From assembly GCA_949127735.1 (NCBI GenBank), contig CASBPX010000065.1, forward strand, positions 1 to 64,000: a stretch of DNA of 64,000 nt, in the 5' to 3' direction. This DNA comes from Candidatus Obscuribacterales bacterium. Lineage in GTDB: Bacteria; Cyanobacteriota; Vampirovibrionia; Obscuribacterales; Obscuribacteraceae. Of this stretch, positions 1 to 8,357 are shown piece by piece (position 1 is the first letter of the stretch; the number at the start of each line of letters is the position of its first letter). A model generated the notes under the pieces. That model did no database searches, was not told where the DNA came from, and worked only from the letters and a program-made list of their open reading frames with translations. Position numbers and translations under genes: made by a program.

Positions 1-377
1 CCCAGTGACTGACGCCCGAGAGACGTCAAATATTTTTTAGCCACCAACTTTTCTGTGGCGCTCGCGCCAATGCCGGCCAGAGCGTCGACGCTACCCCATA
101 CCAGGTCAGCGGCGGAGGCTGTGCGGTCTTTGCTGTCAAGCATCACCGCTTCCATTCCACTTTTGGTGCCATATTTGACCAGAGAGCCGGCAGCCATAGC
201 CATTGGAATGGTCAGAGCTTTGCCCCAGTTGCGAGTACCGGCGGCGCTGGCGATTGAAAATACCACTGTGCCGGTGATGCCAGCGGCCAGGCTGCTGGTC
301 ATTTCAGCTGCTGCTTGCTTGAAGCTGGGGTCAGACTTTTCGGTCTTGCCAGGCTTGCCTGCCGCCGTCAGGTCCAT
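1..377 (-). CDS. Hypothetical protein, C-terminus beyond the left edge (partial)
   Basis: The reverse frame is open from about base 600 to the left edge. It gives an Ala/Gly-rich helical protein with segments such as SLAAGITGTVVFSIASAAG and AADLVWGSVDALAGIGAS, which alternate small hydrophobic and charged residues like a real membrane-associated or glycine-zipper protein. I chose the first ATG (377). The frame stays open upstream with plausible protein (RPPYLIPDYYHNLTFTCKG), so a GTG start near 518 or 539 is possible. The plus-strand ORF at 55-426 is its antisense shadow. I do not recognise a family. Confidence 0.5.
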   Translation of the reverse strand, partial: MDLTAAGKPGKTEKSDPSFKQAAAEMTSSLAAGITGTVVFSIASAAGTRNWGKALTIPMAMAAGSLVKYGTKSGMEAVMLDSKDRTASAADLVWGSVDALAGIGASATEKLVAKKYLTSLGRQSL

Positions 378-555
378 CAAGTTTAAGCCACCATTTCCAT
401 GGGGTTGTGACGCATCGCTTGAATGAACGGCCTCGAGCTTGGGCAAATTACCGACCCCTTTACAAGTAAAGGTAAGATTATGGTAGTAATCTGGAATTAG
501 ATAAGGTGGTCGTCCCACACTTATACGTAGTTGCCCCACTTGACCGACTGAATTA

Positions 556-852
556 ATGCAATCTTGCCAATTAATTGAAGAAATTCCGGCTATTTGCCTT
601 TTTTGCTCTGCCCAACTTTGCTTGCGGCAGCAGGTGCTCAATCTCGCCCTGGGCGAAGACAAAGACGTTCTCTGCCTCAAATGTCTGGCGGCCGATAATA
701 ATAAAAGCCCTGAAGAATTGCTTGATTCGCTGGCTGGTTATATAGTCAGTCGCGAATGTTTTGCTAAACAATGGCAGCTCTATGCTGCTCAAGATGTCTG
801 CCCTGACCCGGTTGGCTGCTTGCCAGCCCTTTGCTTTAGCAAAAGGGGCTAA
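556..852 (+). CDS. Small cysteine-rich (zinc-ribbon-like) protein
   Basis: This 98-aa protein has two cysteine pairs, CLFC near residue 14 and CLKC near residue 40, a spacing typical of a small zinc-binding knuckle. More cysteines lie in the C-terminal half (RECFAK, DVCPDPVGC). No signal peptide or membrane segment is visible, so it should be cytosolic. It ends 18 bp before the TusA-family gene and is probably co-transcribed with it, which suggests a link to sulfur relay or cysteine chemistry. That functional link is inference. The overlapping minus ORF at 571-792 is a shadow. Confidence 0.6.
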   Translation: MQSCQLIEEIPAICLFCSAQLCLRQQVLNLALGEDKDVLCLKCLAADNNKSPEELLDSLAGYIVSRECFAKQWQLYAAQDVCPDPVGCLPALCFSKRG

Positions 853-870
853 AACTAAAAAGGAAATTGG

Positions 871-1119
871 ATGGAAGGCGCCCAGAATAGTTTTCTACTT
901 GATTTACGAGGGGTTGCTTGCCCTATGAATTTTGTCAAAACCCGTTTGCGACTAGACAAAATGGTCACTGGTGAGCTTCTTGAGGTATTACTTGATGATG
1001 GCGAACCAATCGAAAGTGTCACCAGTAGTGTTATGAGTGAAGGCCATCTGGTCGAAAGTTCAACTAAAATTGAAGCAAATTATCACAGACTAATAATCCG
1101 CAAAACAGCAGCTGCATAG
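871..1119 (+). CDS. TusA-family sulfur carrier protein
   Basis: The 82-aa protein opens with LDLRGVACPMNFVKTRL, the TusA/SirA signature around the sulfur-carrying cysteine. The motif here is CPMN rather than the classic CPxP. The following LLDDGEPIESV stretch matches the variant seen in cyanobacterial TusA-like proteins, which supports the lineage guess. Family members pass persulfide sulfur between enzymes, for example towards tRNA thiolation or molybdenum-cofactor sulfuration; which acceptor applies here cannot be told. The ribosome binding site AAGGAAATT sits just upstream. It is likely in one operon with the preceding cysteine-rich gene. Confidence 0.85.
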   Translation: MEGAQNSFLLDLRGVACPMNFVKTRLRLDKMVTGELLEVLLDDGEPIESVTSSVMSEGHLVESSTKIEANYHRLIIRKTAAA

Positions 1120-1256
1120 GGCTTTCGGGTCGTTTCTAGCGGTTTCGGCAGAGGCCTGAGAGTAAAGCAGGGGCGATTTTGGCAAAAAACCGCTATCATG
1201 GCTTTCCTAAGGCCTCAATTGTTTTTGTTGGCGGTTCAGGAAACAGAAAACAGCAT

Positions 1257-1940
1257 ATGTTTAAAGTTATTTTGCTCGCAGTCACTATCACTGCTTTGTG
1301 CCAAACAACTGCTCTCGCCCAAGCGACTCAGCACAATTCACATGGTGTCGCATCTAGTGCTGCTGCTGCACCAGATTTGGTGCATTTGAAAGCGCGTGTA
1401 CAGGCTGAACCGTCTGATGCCAAAGTGCGTTACGCATACGCTGAGGGTCTGCGCAAGCTCGGTCGCAACAAAGAAGCCAGCCATGAGTATCTGGCAGTCA
1501 CCGAACTTGACCCGGCTTTTTATCATGCCTATCACCAGCTTTCTGTAATTTCAAGTGACAAACAATTACTTGATGATGCCATCAGTCGTCTCAATTTTGC
1601 CAAAGCCGAGAAGCCTAAAGATTTATTTTTGCGTGTGGCCCTGTCGGAGCTTTACGAGAAGAAGGGTGATAGCTACACCGCAGGTAAAGTACTGGTGGAG
1701 CTGGTTTACGATAATGGCGTACCCGAAAAATTTGCCGCCAAAGTCAATCAACGCATCAGATTTTTGCAGGCGAAGTCGAAGCATGGTCAGTCTTTAGACA
1801 AAGCCTTTGTCAACGACGACACCATGGAGACTAATCCTCCTCCCCTGCCGGAAGGCACTCTTAATCGCGATCTATCCATATCTAAGGTAAAAGAGCCAAG
1901 AGTGATGCAAGGATTTGGTCATGCCACATTACTTCCATAG
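1257..1940 (+). CDS. Secreted TPR-repeat protein
   Basis: The ORF track starts at TTG 1179, but the ATG at 1257 opens a clean signal peptide (FKVILLAVTITALCQTTALAQ), so I use it. The mature protein has TPR-type helical pairs: AKVRYAYAEGLRKLGRNKEAS, a second repeat with DPAFYHAYHQL, and a third with FLRVALSELYEKKGD. After the repeats there is a Pro-rich tail (NPPPLPEGTL). It is likely a periplasmic or exported protein-interaction scaffold. It overlaps the next TPR gene by 20 bp, so the two should be translated together. Confidence 0.75.
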   Translation: MFKVILLAVTITALCQTTALAQATQHNSHGVASSAAAAPDLVHLKARVQAEPSDAKVRYAYAEGLRKLGRNKEASHEYLAVTELDPAFYHAYHQLSVISSDKQLLDDAISRLNFAKAEKPKDLFLRVALSELYEKKGDSYTAGKVLVELVYDNGVPEKFAAKVNQRIRFLQAKSKHGQSLDKAFVNDDTMETNPPPLPEGTLNRDLSISKVKEPRVMQGFGHATLLP

Positions 1941-2622
1941 ATACAGCTATAAAGACAGTTGTAAATACGGCGCGCTGATCTGCATCACGGCAGTATTAAG
2001 CCTGGGGGCCTGCTCCGGCCGCGTCGATCCGCCTTCCGAACGTTTTGGCAAGCTTGAGCAAAAAAATACAATTCACGCTGAGTCTGAAGCCCCCGGCACG
2101 GTGCAGGGCTCGCATCAGTTTGATATGAATGCCGAAACCATAATTTCAGACGGTTGTCTGCATGCCTGGCGCAAGGCCTGCGCCGGCGACGAGAAAACAG
2201 CAATGGCTGAATTGCAATCGCTCAATAAGCGCTATCCGCAAATTTTGACTATCGAAATGATGATGGGTCAAGTGCTTGATCATTTTGGTAAAAGAGAAGA
2301 AGCAATTGTGCACTATCGCAAAGCCGCTGTGGGCAATGAGTTCAGCTCACTGCACTCGTATAAGCTGGCCGAGGCTTACCGCAAAGCCGGCAAGAATGCC
2401 GAAGGCATAGTGATTTATCGCAAGCTTTTAAAGTTGGCGCCTGATTTTGACGCGGCCAAACTTGGCCTGGCCCAATGTCTCGCCAGCACTGAAGAAGGTA
2501 AGGTTGAGGCCCGGGGGCTGGTGATGGAAGTATCGAAAAATCCGCCCCCTGATAAACCTACTGCCGATTTGTTGGCAAAGCTCAGGGGCGAGTTGGGTCT
2601 TGGTAAAACGGTCTCGAAATGA
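1921..2622 (+). CDS. TPR-repeat lipoprotein
   Basis: I start at ATG 1921, with AAGGA seven bases upstream inside the previous gene. The N-terminus carries a signal ending in the lipobox LGAC, so Cys is the predicted lipidation site. Three TPR-like repeats follow (LTIEMMMGQVLDHFGKREEAI, SLHSYKLAEAYRKAGKNAEGI, FDAAKLGLAQCLAS). It is probably anchored to a membrane on the outside of the cytoplasm and may pair with the secreted TPR protein encoded just upstream. The precise role is unknown. Confidence 0.75.
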   Translation: MPHYFHRYSYKDSCKYGALICITAVLSLGACSGRVDPPSERFGKLEQKNTIHAESEAPGTVQGSHQFDMNAETIISDGCLHAWRKACAGDEKTAMAELQSLNKRYPQILTIEMMMGQVLDHFGKREEAIVHYRKAAVGNEFSSLHSYKLAEAYRKAGKNAEGIVIYRKLLKLAPDFDAAKLGLAQCLASTEEGKVEARGLVMEVSKNPPPDKPTADLLAKLRGELGLGKTVSK

Positions 2623-2795
2623 CACTGTTTTGAATGCAAGCCAATATTTTCTAAGAATTGACTTAATCAAACTACGCCTCATAGGCCTATGCTGGTCGTA
2701 CAATATGGAAAGTAAATATACTTTTTGTATTCACAGGCCTTATGCGCCTGGCAACCGGTTTTAGCAGCGTTCAGCAGAGAAGAGAGGAATTAGTG

Positions 2796-3923
2796 GTGGT
2801 CAAAGAAGCTAGTGCACTAGAAGCAACGGGTAAAACCGCTGTGGAAGAAATTTCCATCGACGGATTTGATTACATCGAATTTTTTGTCGGCAACGCTCTG
2901 CAAGCCAGTTACTATTACAATCGAGGCTTCGGTTTTGACATCGTTGGTTACCGTGGTTTAGAAACCGGCAATCGAGACGCCGTTTCTTATGTGCTTAAGC
3001 AAGAAAAAGTGACTATCGTTCTAACGGCCGCTCTACAGCCAAACCACGCAGTGGCCGAGCACGTGCTCACTCATGGCGACGGTGTTAAAAATGTGGCCAT
3101 GCGCACTCGCGACGTACGTAAGGCTTATGAGACTGCCATTGCCCGTGGTGCTCGTTCGGTACAAGAACCTACTTCTGTTACTGATGAAAACGGCACTTAC
3201 ATCTCTGCGGCCATTGCCACTTATGGAGAAACTGTTCACACTTTTCTCGATCGCACAAACTATAAAGGTTTTGCTCCCGGCTTCAAAGAAGTTGAGAAGA
3301 AGGGTGTTTCGGTCGGCCTTGCCTCTGTAGATCACGTAGTTGGCAATGTGGAAGCCACCAAACTTGACCAGTGGGTTGAGTTCTACAGCAAAATTTTCGG
3401 GTTCCATATTTATCAATATTTTGATGCGAAAGATATCAGCACCAAGTATTCTGCCCTGGTTTCAAAAGTAATGGCCAACAAGAGCGGCTCAATCAAGTTG
3501 CCTATTAATGAGCCATTCGATGAAGGCTTACGCAAATCGCAAATTACCGAATATCTCGATTTCTATCATGCTCCTGGTGTGCAACACATTGCCATCACCA
3601 CCCGCGATATCATCGCCACGGTAAAAGAATTGCGTCAGCGTGGCATTGAGTTTCTCAACGCTCCGCCTTCTTACTACGAGGCGCTGCCTGCCCGTGTGGG
3701 CCAGATTGACGAAGATATGCAAGAACTGGCTAAATGGGGCATTCTTGTCGACCGCGAGTCAGAAGGTTATTTGCTGCAGATTTTCACCAAACCAGTGCAA
3801 GATCGGCCGACACTTTTCTTTGAAGTAATTCAACGCAAAGGTGCTAAGGGTTTCGGCAAAGGCAATTTCCAGGCTCTGTTCGAATCAATTGAGCTTGAGC
3901 AAGCATCTAGAGGCAACCTTTAG
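2796..3923 (+). CDS. hppD: 4-hydroxyphenylpyruvate dioxygenase
   Basis: HPPD converts 4-hydroxyphenylpyruvate to homogentisate, in tyrosine breakdown or quinone/tocopherol synthesis. The protein has the two vicinal-oxygen-chelate halves of the family. The ferrous-iron ligands can be placed as the His of VDHVVGNV, the His of GVQHIAITTRD and the Glu of FFEVIQRKGAKGFG. The C-terminal GKGNFQALFESIE motif is also typical. The track uses ATG 2742. I prefer GTG 2796 (or 2793), which has AGAGGAA in front and gives about 375 aa, close to the usual length. The next gene begins 5 bp downstream. Confidence 0.92.
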   Translation: MVKEASALEATGKTAVEEISIDGFDYIEFFVGNALQASYYYNRGFGFDIVGYRGLETGNRDAVSYVLKQEKVTIVLTAALQPNHAVAEHVLTHGDGVKNVAMRTRDVRKAYETAIARGARSVQEPTSVTDENGTYISAAIATYGETVHTFLDRTNYKGFAPGFKEVEKKGVSVGLASVDHVVGNVEATKLDQWVEFYSKIFGFHIYQYFDAKDISTKYSALVSKVMANKSGSIKLPINEPFDEGLRKSQITEYLDFYHAPGVQHIAITTRDIIATVKELRQRGIEFLNAPPSYYEALPARVGQIDEDMQELAKWGILVDRESEGYLLQIFTKPVQDRPTLFFEVIQRKGAKGFGKGNFQALFESIELEQASRGNL

Positions 3924-3928
3924 GCCTT

Positions 3929-5050
3929 ATGCCGGGCGAAGTTTTGCACTATCTCGACGAGCATATCCAGCCGCTACGCGCGGCGGTGAGTGAGCTCAGC
4001 GAGCAAATTAAAGTTAGTGCTGTGGACAGTAGTGTTGGTTATCTTGATAGCGCTGAAGCGGCTGAGGGCGCTGGAAAAGATCCTTACTGGCCTAAGTGGC
4101 ATAGCCCCTGGTGGCATGCTTTATTGCTTGACGAACTTGGTCTCGCCACTCGCATTCCGGTCACTTTTATTGAGCAGTATGCTGAAACCATCGATAAGCA
4201 TTATCTGCATTTTTTCCCCTTTACGGAAGAAGAAGTACCTCGCGGTTTCGACCCGGCGTTAAATGTAGCCTGCCACTGCTATTTAGGTTCTGTTTATCGC
4301 GTGTTTTATAACACCAAGCTTTTTGATGCCGATTTGAAACTACTTGACGGTCGCATTCTCTCCGGCAAAACTGCGGTTGCCCGCACGATCCCTAGTGATT
4401 CATTTGATGCCTCCCCTGACCATGAGCGGGCCTTGAGCTGGGTGCGCCCCTGGTTCGTCAGATATAAAATGCAGCAAGGTGGCCTCAATTGCGATGAGTC
4501 TAATTATTTGCAAGATCAGCCAAATGGTTCGGTGCTTTCTACAATGCCGGCTCTTGAAGCGCTTATTGCTTTTGATACCAATCTACTGACAGAAGAAGAA
4601 TTGCTCTTTTTAGATCAGGGTGTGGAATATTTATTGGAGAGGAAAATGTTTCGCTCCAAACGCACCAATGAAGTTATTGATCAGAAATGGCTGCAGCCGG
4701 CCTTCCCGCGCTTTTATTTCTATGATGTTTTGCGCGGATTAACCCTGGTGACAAAATGGGCGCTCAAGCGTTCGCGAAAGATTTCTCGGGATGCCATTAG
4801 CGAAGCTCTTGAACATCTGGCTGCACACGTGACTCCAGCTGGCTTTGTGCCTAAACAGTCGCATGTCAAAGAGTATAAAACTTTGATTCTAACTGAAGGT
4901 GGCGGGCACGAACGTGGTCACGCTTCTACATCTTTTGCTTTGCTTGACGCCGTGGACCGGCCAGGCGAGCCAAGTCTGGCTTTGACTCAGGAATATCTCG
5001 GTCTTCTGCTCAGGCTTAAATATATGTCTGATGGGCGTCTTTTGCGCTGA
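3929..5050 (+). CDS. Unknown helical protein encoded next to hppD
   Basis: This is a 373-aa soluble protein with no signal peptide. It starts 5 bp after hppD, so the two are almost certainly one operon. The sequence is helix-rich with regularly spaced Trp, His and Cys (WPKWHSPWWHALLL, ALNVACHCYLGSVYRVF, QQGGLNCDESNYL, GGGHERGHAS). This is faintly like the alpha/alpha-toroid proteins (terpenoid cyclase or prenyltransferase beta subunits), but I cannot name a family. The operon suggests a role in aromatic amino-acid or homogentisate metabolism, by inference only. Confidence 0.75.
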   Translation: MPGEVLHYLDEHIQPLRAAVSELSEQIKVSAVDSSVGYLDSAEAAEGAGKDPYWPKWHSPWWHALLLDELGLATRIPVTFIEQYAETIDKHYLHFFPFTEEEVPRGFDPALNVACHCYLGSVYRVFYNTKLFDADLKLLDGRILSGKTAVARTIPSDSFDASPDHERALSWVRPWFVRYKMQQGGLNCDESNYLQDQPNGSVLSTMPALEALIAFDTNLLTEEELLFLDQGVEYLLERKMFRSKRTNEVIDQKWLQPAFPRFYFYDVLRGLTLVTKWALKRSRKISRDAISEALEHLAAHVTPAGFVPKQSHVKEYKTLILTEGGGHERGHASTSFALLDAVDRPGEPSLALTQEYLGLLLRLKYMSDGRLLR

Positions 5051-5065
5051 GAATTTTTCAGAAAT

Positions 5066-5824
5066 TCACTCGGCGATAATAATGGCTCCCCCGGCCTTCT
5101 TACATGCTTTGAGTAAGCTTTTATCGAGCGCGTTGTCCGTGATGATCGAGCCAACGTCGTTGAGCCAGGCTATGCGATATGGTGCTGCCTTACCAAACTT
5201 ATCACTGCCTGCCAGAATAATTGTATCTGCCGATTGATTGATGAAGGCCCGCTTTACCAGTGCGTCATCAGGGTGCGAAACTGTGGCACCAAATTCTTCA
5301 TGCACACTTTCTACGCTTACAAGAGTAAGGTCGGCCTGGATAGTCTCAATTTCTTTCAACAGACCAGGGCCCATAGTAAGCAACAGCTCTTTCACCACCT
5401 TGCCCCCCAGCAGGCGCACATGGCAATCGGTGTGCTCAGTCAATGCTATGGCCGTGGGCAAACTGTAAGTAATGAATGTTGCTCTCAAGTTTTTCGCTAA
5501 AAATTGTGCCACCATGGCTGTGGTTGTGCCGCCATCAATAAATACAACCTGACCCTCGCCCACCATGGCTGCCGCTTTTTTTGCGATCACGGCTTTTTCG
5601 CCTGGTGCTTCTTTTTGTCTTTTGGCATAGCTCATGGGCACATTGCCTACGGGCAGGGCGCCACCGTGGACACGTTTTAGCATTCCCGCCATCGACAGAT
5701 CTTTAAGATCACGTCTGATTGTGTCTTCTGATACCTTGAGTTCAATCACAAGCTCAGAAGAGAGCACGCGGCCACGCCCAGCAAGGGCTTCGAGAATTTT
5801 GTTTTTGCGTTCTTGGTTAAGCAT
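5066..5824 (-). CDS. DeoR-family transcriptional regulator
   Basis: An N-terminal winged helix-turn-helix has the DeoR signature (RKNKILEAL, VSEDTIRRDLKDL, LKRVHGGAL). It is followed by the sugar-phosphate-sensing DeoR C domain (VFIDGGTTTAMVAQFL, GGKVVKELLLTMGP, VESVHEEFGATV, ILAGSDKFGKAAPYRI). I start at the Met of MLNQERKN, ten codons inside the track ORF. It is divergent from the HAD phosphatase and kinase genes, so it likely controls them in response to a phosphorylated sugar; the ligand is unknown. It converges with the unknown gene downstream of hppD. Confidence 0.88.
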   Translation of the reverse strand: MLNQERKNKILEALAGRGRVLSSELVIELKVSEDTIRRDLKDLSMAGMLKRVHGGALPVGNVPMSYAKRQKEAPGEKAVIAKKAAAMVGEGQVVFIDGGTTTAMVAQFLAKNLRATFITYSLPTAIALTEHTDCHVRLLGGKVVKELLLTMGPGLLKEIETIQADLTLVSVESVHEEFGATVSHPDDALVKRAFINQSADTIILAGSDKFGKAAPYRIAWLNDVGSIITDNALDKSLLKACKKAGGAIIIAE

Positions 5825-5959
5825 TTTATCGATTTTGCCGGTTTGGCTGTTCAATTCTTGTCAATTGCGGGTTTCTGCGCATATACTCGGGATTGTAATG
5901 GATTTCGCGTGTTTATGCACGTCAGGCTTTTTGAATATTTGGATGAGGGAATTAAAATA

Positions 5960-6874
5960 ATGAGCAGCAGCAAAAAAATAGAAAGCGGCATTCAGAAAAA
6001 ATTTCCCTTCAAAGTTGCAGCTATTGATCTCGACGGTACATTGTTATCGCCCGAAAAAACCGTCAGTCAAGCAAACCACGATGCTATCAACCTTTTAAGA
6101 GACCATGGCTGCCAGATTATTATGGCTTCGGGTCGCCGGCATGAAGACATTCTTCCGACCTATCATCATCTCGGTTTAACCGGACCTGTGATTTCTTGTG
6201 ATGGTATCGTCATCAAAATGCCTTTGACAGAAGAGATCTTGCTTGAGAAAAAACTACATCAAACCTTGGCCCACACTTTGATTCAAGAGGGGCGCGAGCA
6301 TAATGTCAGCGTTTATTACTATCATGGTGAATCGGTTTTCTATTGTCAGGAAAACGAATGGACTTTGAAATATCAGGCCTGTACTCGTTCGCGCAAGCCA
6401 ATTAAAAACGAATTTTTGCATGAGCTCAAAGGTGATCGGGCTCAAAAAGTTATCTTCTGCCACCATCCTGAGCGCATCGCAGAATTGCGAGCATCGCTCA
6501 CTGAGCGCTATCAAGATCACATGCAAGTAATTGAGACCGAGCCAGGTTTTCTCGAATTTATGCCCCTTGCCACCAGCAAATTTACAGCTTTGCAAGAACT
6601 GGCCTTTAAGCTCGGTTTTCATACTGATGAAGCCCTGGCCTTTGGCGACAACTGGAATGACGTGGACATGTTGGCAAATGTTGGCTTTGGCGTGGCTATG
6701 ACCGAAAGCAGTGAGAGCGCCAGGCGGGCCGCCAAGGCAATTTCGCCTGCGGGAGATTCGGCTACTTCATTTGCCAGAGCAGTTGAGTTAGTATTTGATC
6801 GCTTTTATCCGTCGCGAGCAATTCTTGCTCAAGCGCTGGGCCAAAGCGGTCAACCAAAGCTACAACTGGTTTAA
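5960..6874 (+). CDS. HAD-superfamily phosphatase, Cof type
   Basis: The real start is the ATG at 5960 with GAGGGA nine bases upstream; the track's longer N-terminus is not needed. The HAD motifs are all present: motif I DLDGTLL (nucleophile Asp), motif II MASGR, the motif III lysine in TSKFTALQELA and motif IV GDNWNDVDML. The C2-type cap lies between motifs II and III, as in Cof/YbiV sugar-phosphate phosphatases. It is cytosolic and probably removes phosphate from a sugar phosphate. It is divergent from the DeoR regulator and overlaps the following kinase gene. Confidence 0.88.
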   Translation: MSSSKKIESGIQKKFPFKVAAIDLDGTLLSPEKTVSQANHDAINLLRDHGCQIIMASGRRHEDILPTYHHLGLTGPVISCDGIVIKMPLTEEILLEKKLHQTLAHTLIQEGREHNVSVYYYHGESVFYCQENEWTLKYQACTRSRKPIKNEFLHELKGDRAQKVIFCHHPERIAELRASLTERYQDHMQVIETEPGFLEFMPLATSKFTALQELAFKLGFHTDEALAFGDNWNDVDMLANVGFGVAMTESSESARRAAKAISPAGDSATSFARAVELVFDRFYPSRAILAQALGQSGQPKLQLV

Positions 6875-7544
6875 ACCTCTGACCTCCATCTGCCTGGCCG
6901 ATCTGACTGCTTTTTTGCTTGAGAAATCAAGCAGCCGTCTGTTGCTTGGCATTGACGGTTGCGGCGCCGCAGGCAAGAGCACTTTCGTCCGTCGCCTGGT
7001 TGATGCTCTGGCACAAGGCGGGGCTGAGGCTCAAACTCAAATTCAAACTATTCATATGGATGATTTTTATAAACCGTCGGTTCAGCGGCTGCCGCAATGC
7101 GAATCGCTGGCGTTAATTGGATCTGATTTTGACTGGCAGCGCCTACGCCGCGATGTGCTCAAGCCTTTAAGTGACAATAACTCGGGCCATTACCAGCGTT
7201 ATGATTGGCCCAGCGATAAGCTTGCCGAATGGCGCGAAGTGCAGAATCGGGGCATCATTGTAGTGGAAGGAATTTATTCCACTCGCTATGAGCTCGATAC
7301 TTTTTATGATCTGACTTTCTGGCTTTATTGCTCGCGCTCAGAAAGACTTGATCGCGGCGTGGCGCGTGACGGCGAAAGTAAAAGAGACCTGTGGGAAAAA
7401 TATTGGCTGCCGGCTGAAGATCGCTATGTGGAATTAGACGAACCGCACCGTCGCGCCAAAATGCTTGTAGATGGCTCAGGCAGCACTGATCAAATTTCTT
7501 TGCGTTGCGATTTAGATAGTCTTTTCGCCGCGAGCAATCGTTGA
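6795..7544 (+). CDS. Uridine-kinase-like P-loop kinase
   Basis: A Walker A loop GCGAAGKST, then IHMDDFYKPS and a lid region rich in Arg (SERLDRGVARDGES), places this in the uridine kinase/phosphoribulokinase-like P-loop kinases. IIVVEGIYSTRYEL corresponds to the family's GIY/GVF strand. No ATG exists before the P-loop, so it must start at TTG or a similar codon. The track start (TTG 6795) lies inside the HAD gene; another TTG is at 6825. Overlap with the phosphatase suggests translational coupling and a joint role in nucleoside or sugar phosphorylation balance. Confidence 0.75.
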   Translation: MIAFIRREQFLLKRWAKAVNQSYNWFKPLTSICLADLTAFLLEKSSSRLLLGIDGCGAAGKSTFVRRLVDALAQGGAEAQTQIQTIHMDDFYKPSVQRLPQCESLALIGSDFDWQRLRRDVLKPLSDNNSGHYQRYDWPSDKLAEWREVQNRGIIVVEGIYSTRYELDTFYDLTFWLYCSRSERLDRGVARDGESKRDLWEKYWLPAEDRYVELDEPHRRAKMLVDGSGSTDQISLRCDLDSLFAASNR

Positions 7545-7554
7545 TGTTTGCAAA

Positions 7555-7585
7555 CAAAAAGAGAGCCGGCAATGCCGACTCTCTT
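7555..7585 (-). terminator. Rho-independent terminator of the 7609-8103 gene
   Basis: An inverted repeat AGAGAGCCGGC / GCCGACTCTCT (one mismatch, AAT loop) is followed on the minus strand by TTTTTG. It lies between convergent genes. The T-run is on the minus side, so it mainly ends the 7609-8103 transcript. Confidence 0.8.
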
Positions 7586-7608
7586 CAATGCTTTTAGCTA
7601 GAAGCTAA

Positions 7609-8103
7609 TTACTTTCTGGTGAAAGTAACAGTAGCTGTCTTTTCTTTAGAGCACATTTCAACGCCAGTTGTGAAGTCGAATTTGTGAGCCAAGGAAGTCA
7701 TGCAGGCTTCCATGCTTTTGGACATTTGATCGCGGTTTTCGTCTTTGATCAAGCCAGCTTGCTCAAGAGCTTTGAACATGCCGCATGAAAGGTAGTGAAG
7801 GGTTGCTGATTTCTCGTCGCCCCAGATTTCTACATTGCTGCCGTAGACGTTAACGTCATATTCAGCGATAGCTTTTACGAGCTCTAAAGGTGTTTTGACT
7901 CCGAGACCTTTGAAGTACTCAACTTTGTGAGCTTCCATTGTTGTTTTGAATTCTTCGACAGCCTTTTCTCCGCCAAACTTTTGGAGAAGTTGCATTGTGG
8001 TCATCCATTGAAGGCCCAAAACGCGTGAAGCTTGTTCTTGGATTCTAACTGTGTTCCAGTTGGTTTCAATAATGGTTTTCTTGGTTTCTACGGTTGTAGT
8101 CAT
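7609..8103 (-). CDS. Hypothetical protein, possibly ATC-hydrolase-like
   Basis: A 164-aa soluble protein without a signal peptide. The layout faintly resembles the L-2-amino-thiazoline-4-carboxylate hydrolase-like family: a helical N-terminus, KGLGVKTPLELVKAIAEYD, then VEIWGDEKSATLHYLSCGMFKAL and a closing beta strand with VEMCSKEKTATVTF. Two cysteines, in YLSCGM and EACMTS, could be functional. I cannot confirm the family by eye. It is a single-gene transcript with its own terminator and a long upstream region holding direct repeats. Confidence 0.65.
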   Translation of the reverse strand: MTTTVETKKTIIETNWNTVRIQEQASRVLGLQWMTTMQLLQKFGGEKAVEEFKTTMEAHKVEYFKGLGVKTPLELVKAIAEYDVNVYGSNVEIWGDEKSATLHYLSCGMFKALEQAGLIKDENRDQMSKSMEACMTSLAHKFDFTTGVEMCSKEKTATVTFTRK

Positions 8104-8137
8104 TGTTCTTAAGTACTCCGGCAGTGTGTGGTGGGCT

Positions 8138-8177
8138 GTTAACTAAGTAAACTTGGTGTTAACTCCGTAAGTATATG
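8138..8177. repeat. Two 20-bp imperfect direct repeats upstream of the 7609-8103 gene
   Basis: GTTAACTAAGTAAACTTGGT is followed directly by GTTAACTCCGTAAGTATATG. The shared GTTAACT..GTAA is repeated at a 20-bp period, two helical turns. It lies 35-75 bp upstream of the minus-strand start, next to a TATACT -10-like box, and could be a tandem regulator site. The rest of the 8104-8357 interval shows nothing I can name. Confidence 0.4.
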
Positions 8178-8357
8178 AGCTAGGGTAAATTTCTTAGCCC
8201 GTTTTAAGACAGGCTTCCCTATTGCGCTTGACAATGCCGTTTCTGCCTCATCCCACCGGTTGTGTCAAGTGGTGAACAAATTGAAAAATCAACATTTTTG
8301 TTCTCTTGGCATTCAGTATAGATAGACAAAATGCAGCAAGCAATTGTTGGCTGATTG

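Noticed and set aside
55-426. 123-aa plus-strand ORF at the left edge
   Set aside because: Antisense to a better-looking minus-strand frame; its composition (Ala/Pro/Arg without pattern) fits a shadow.
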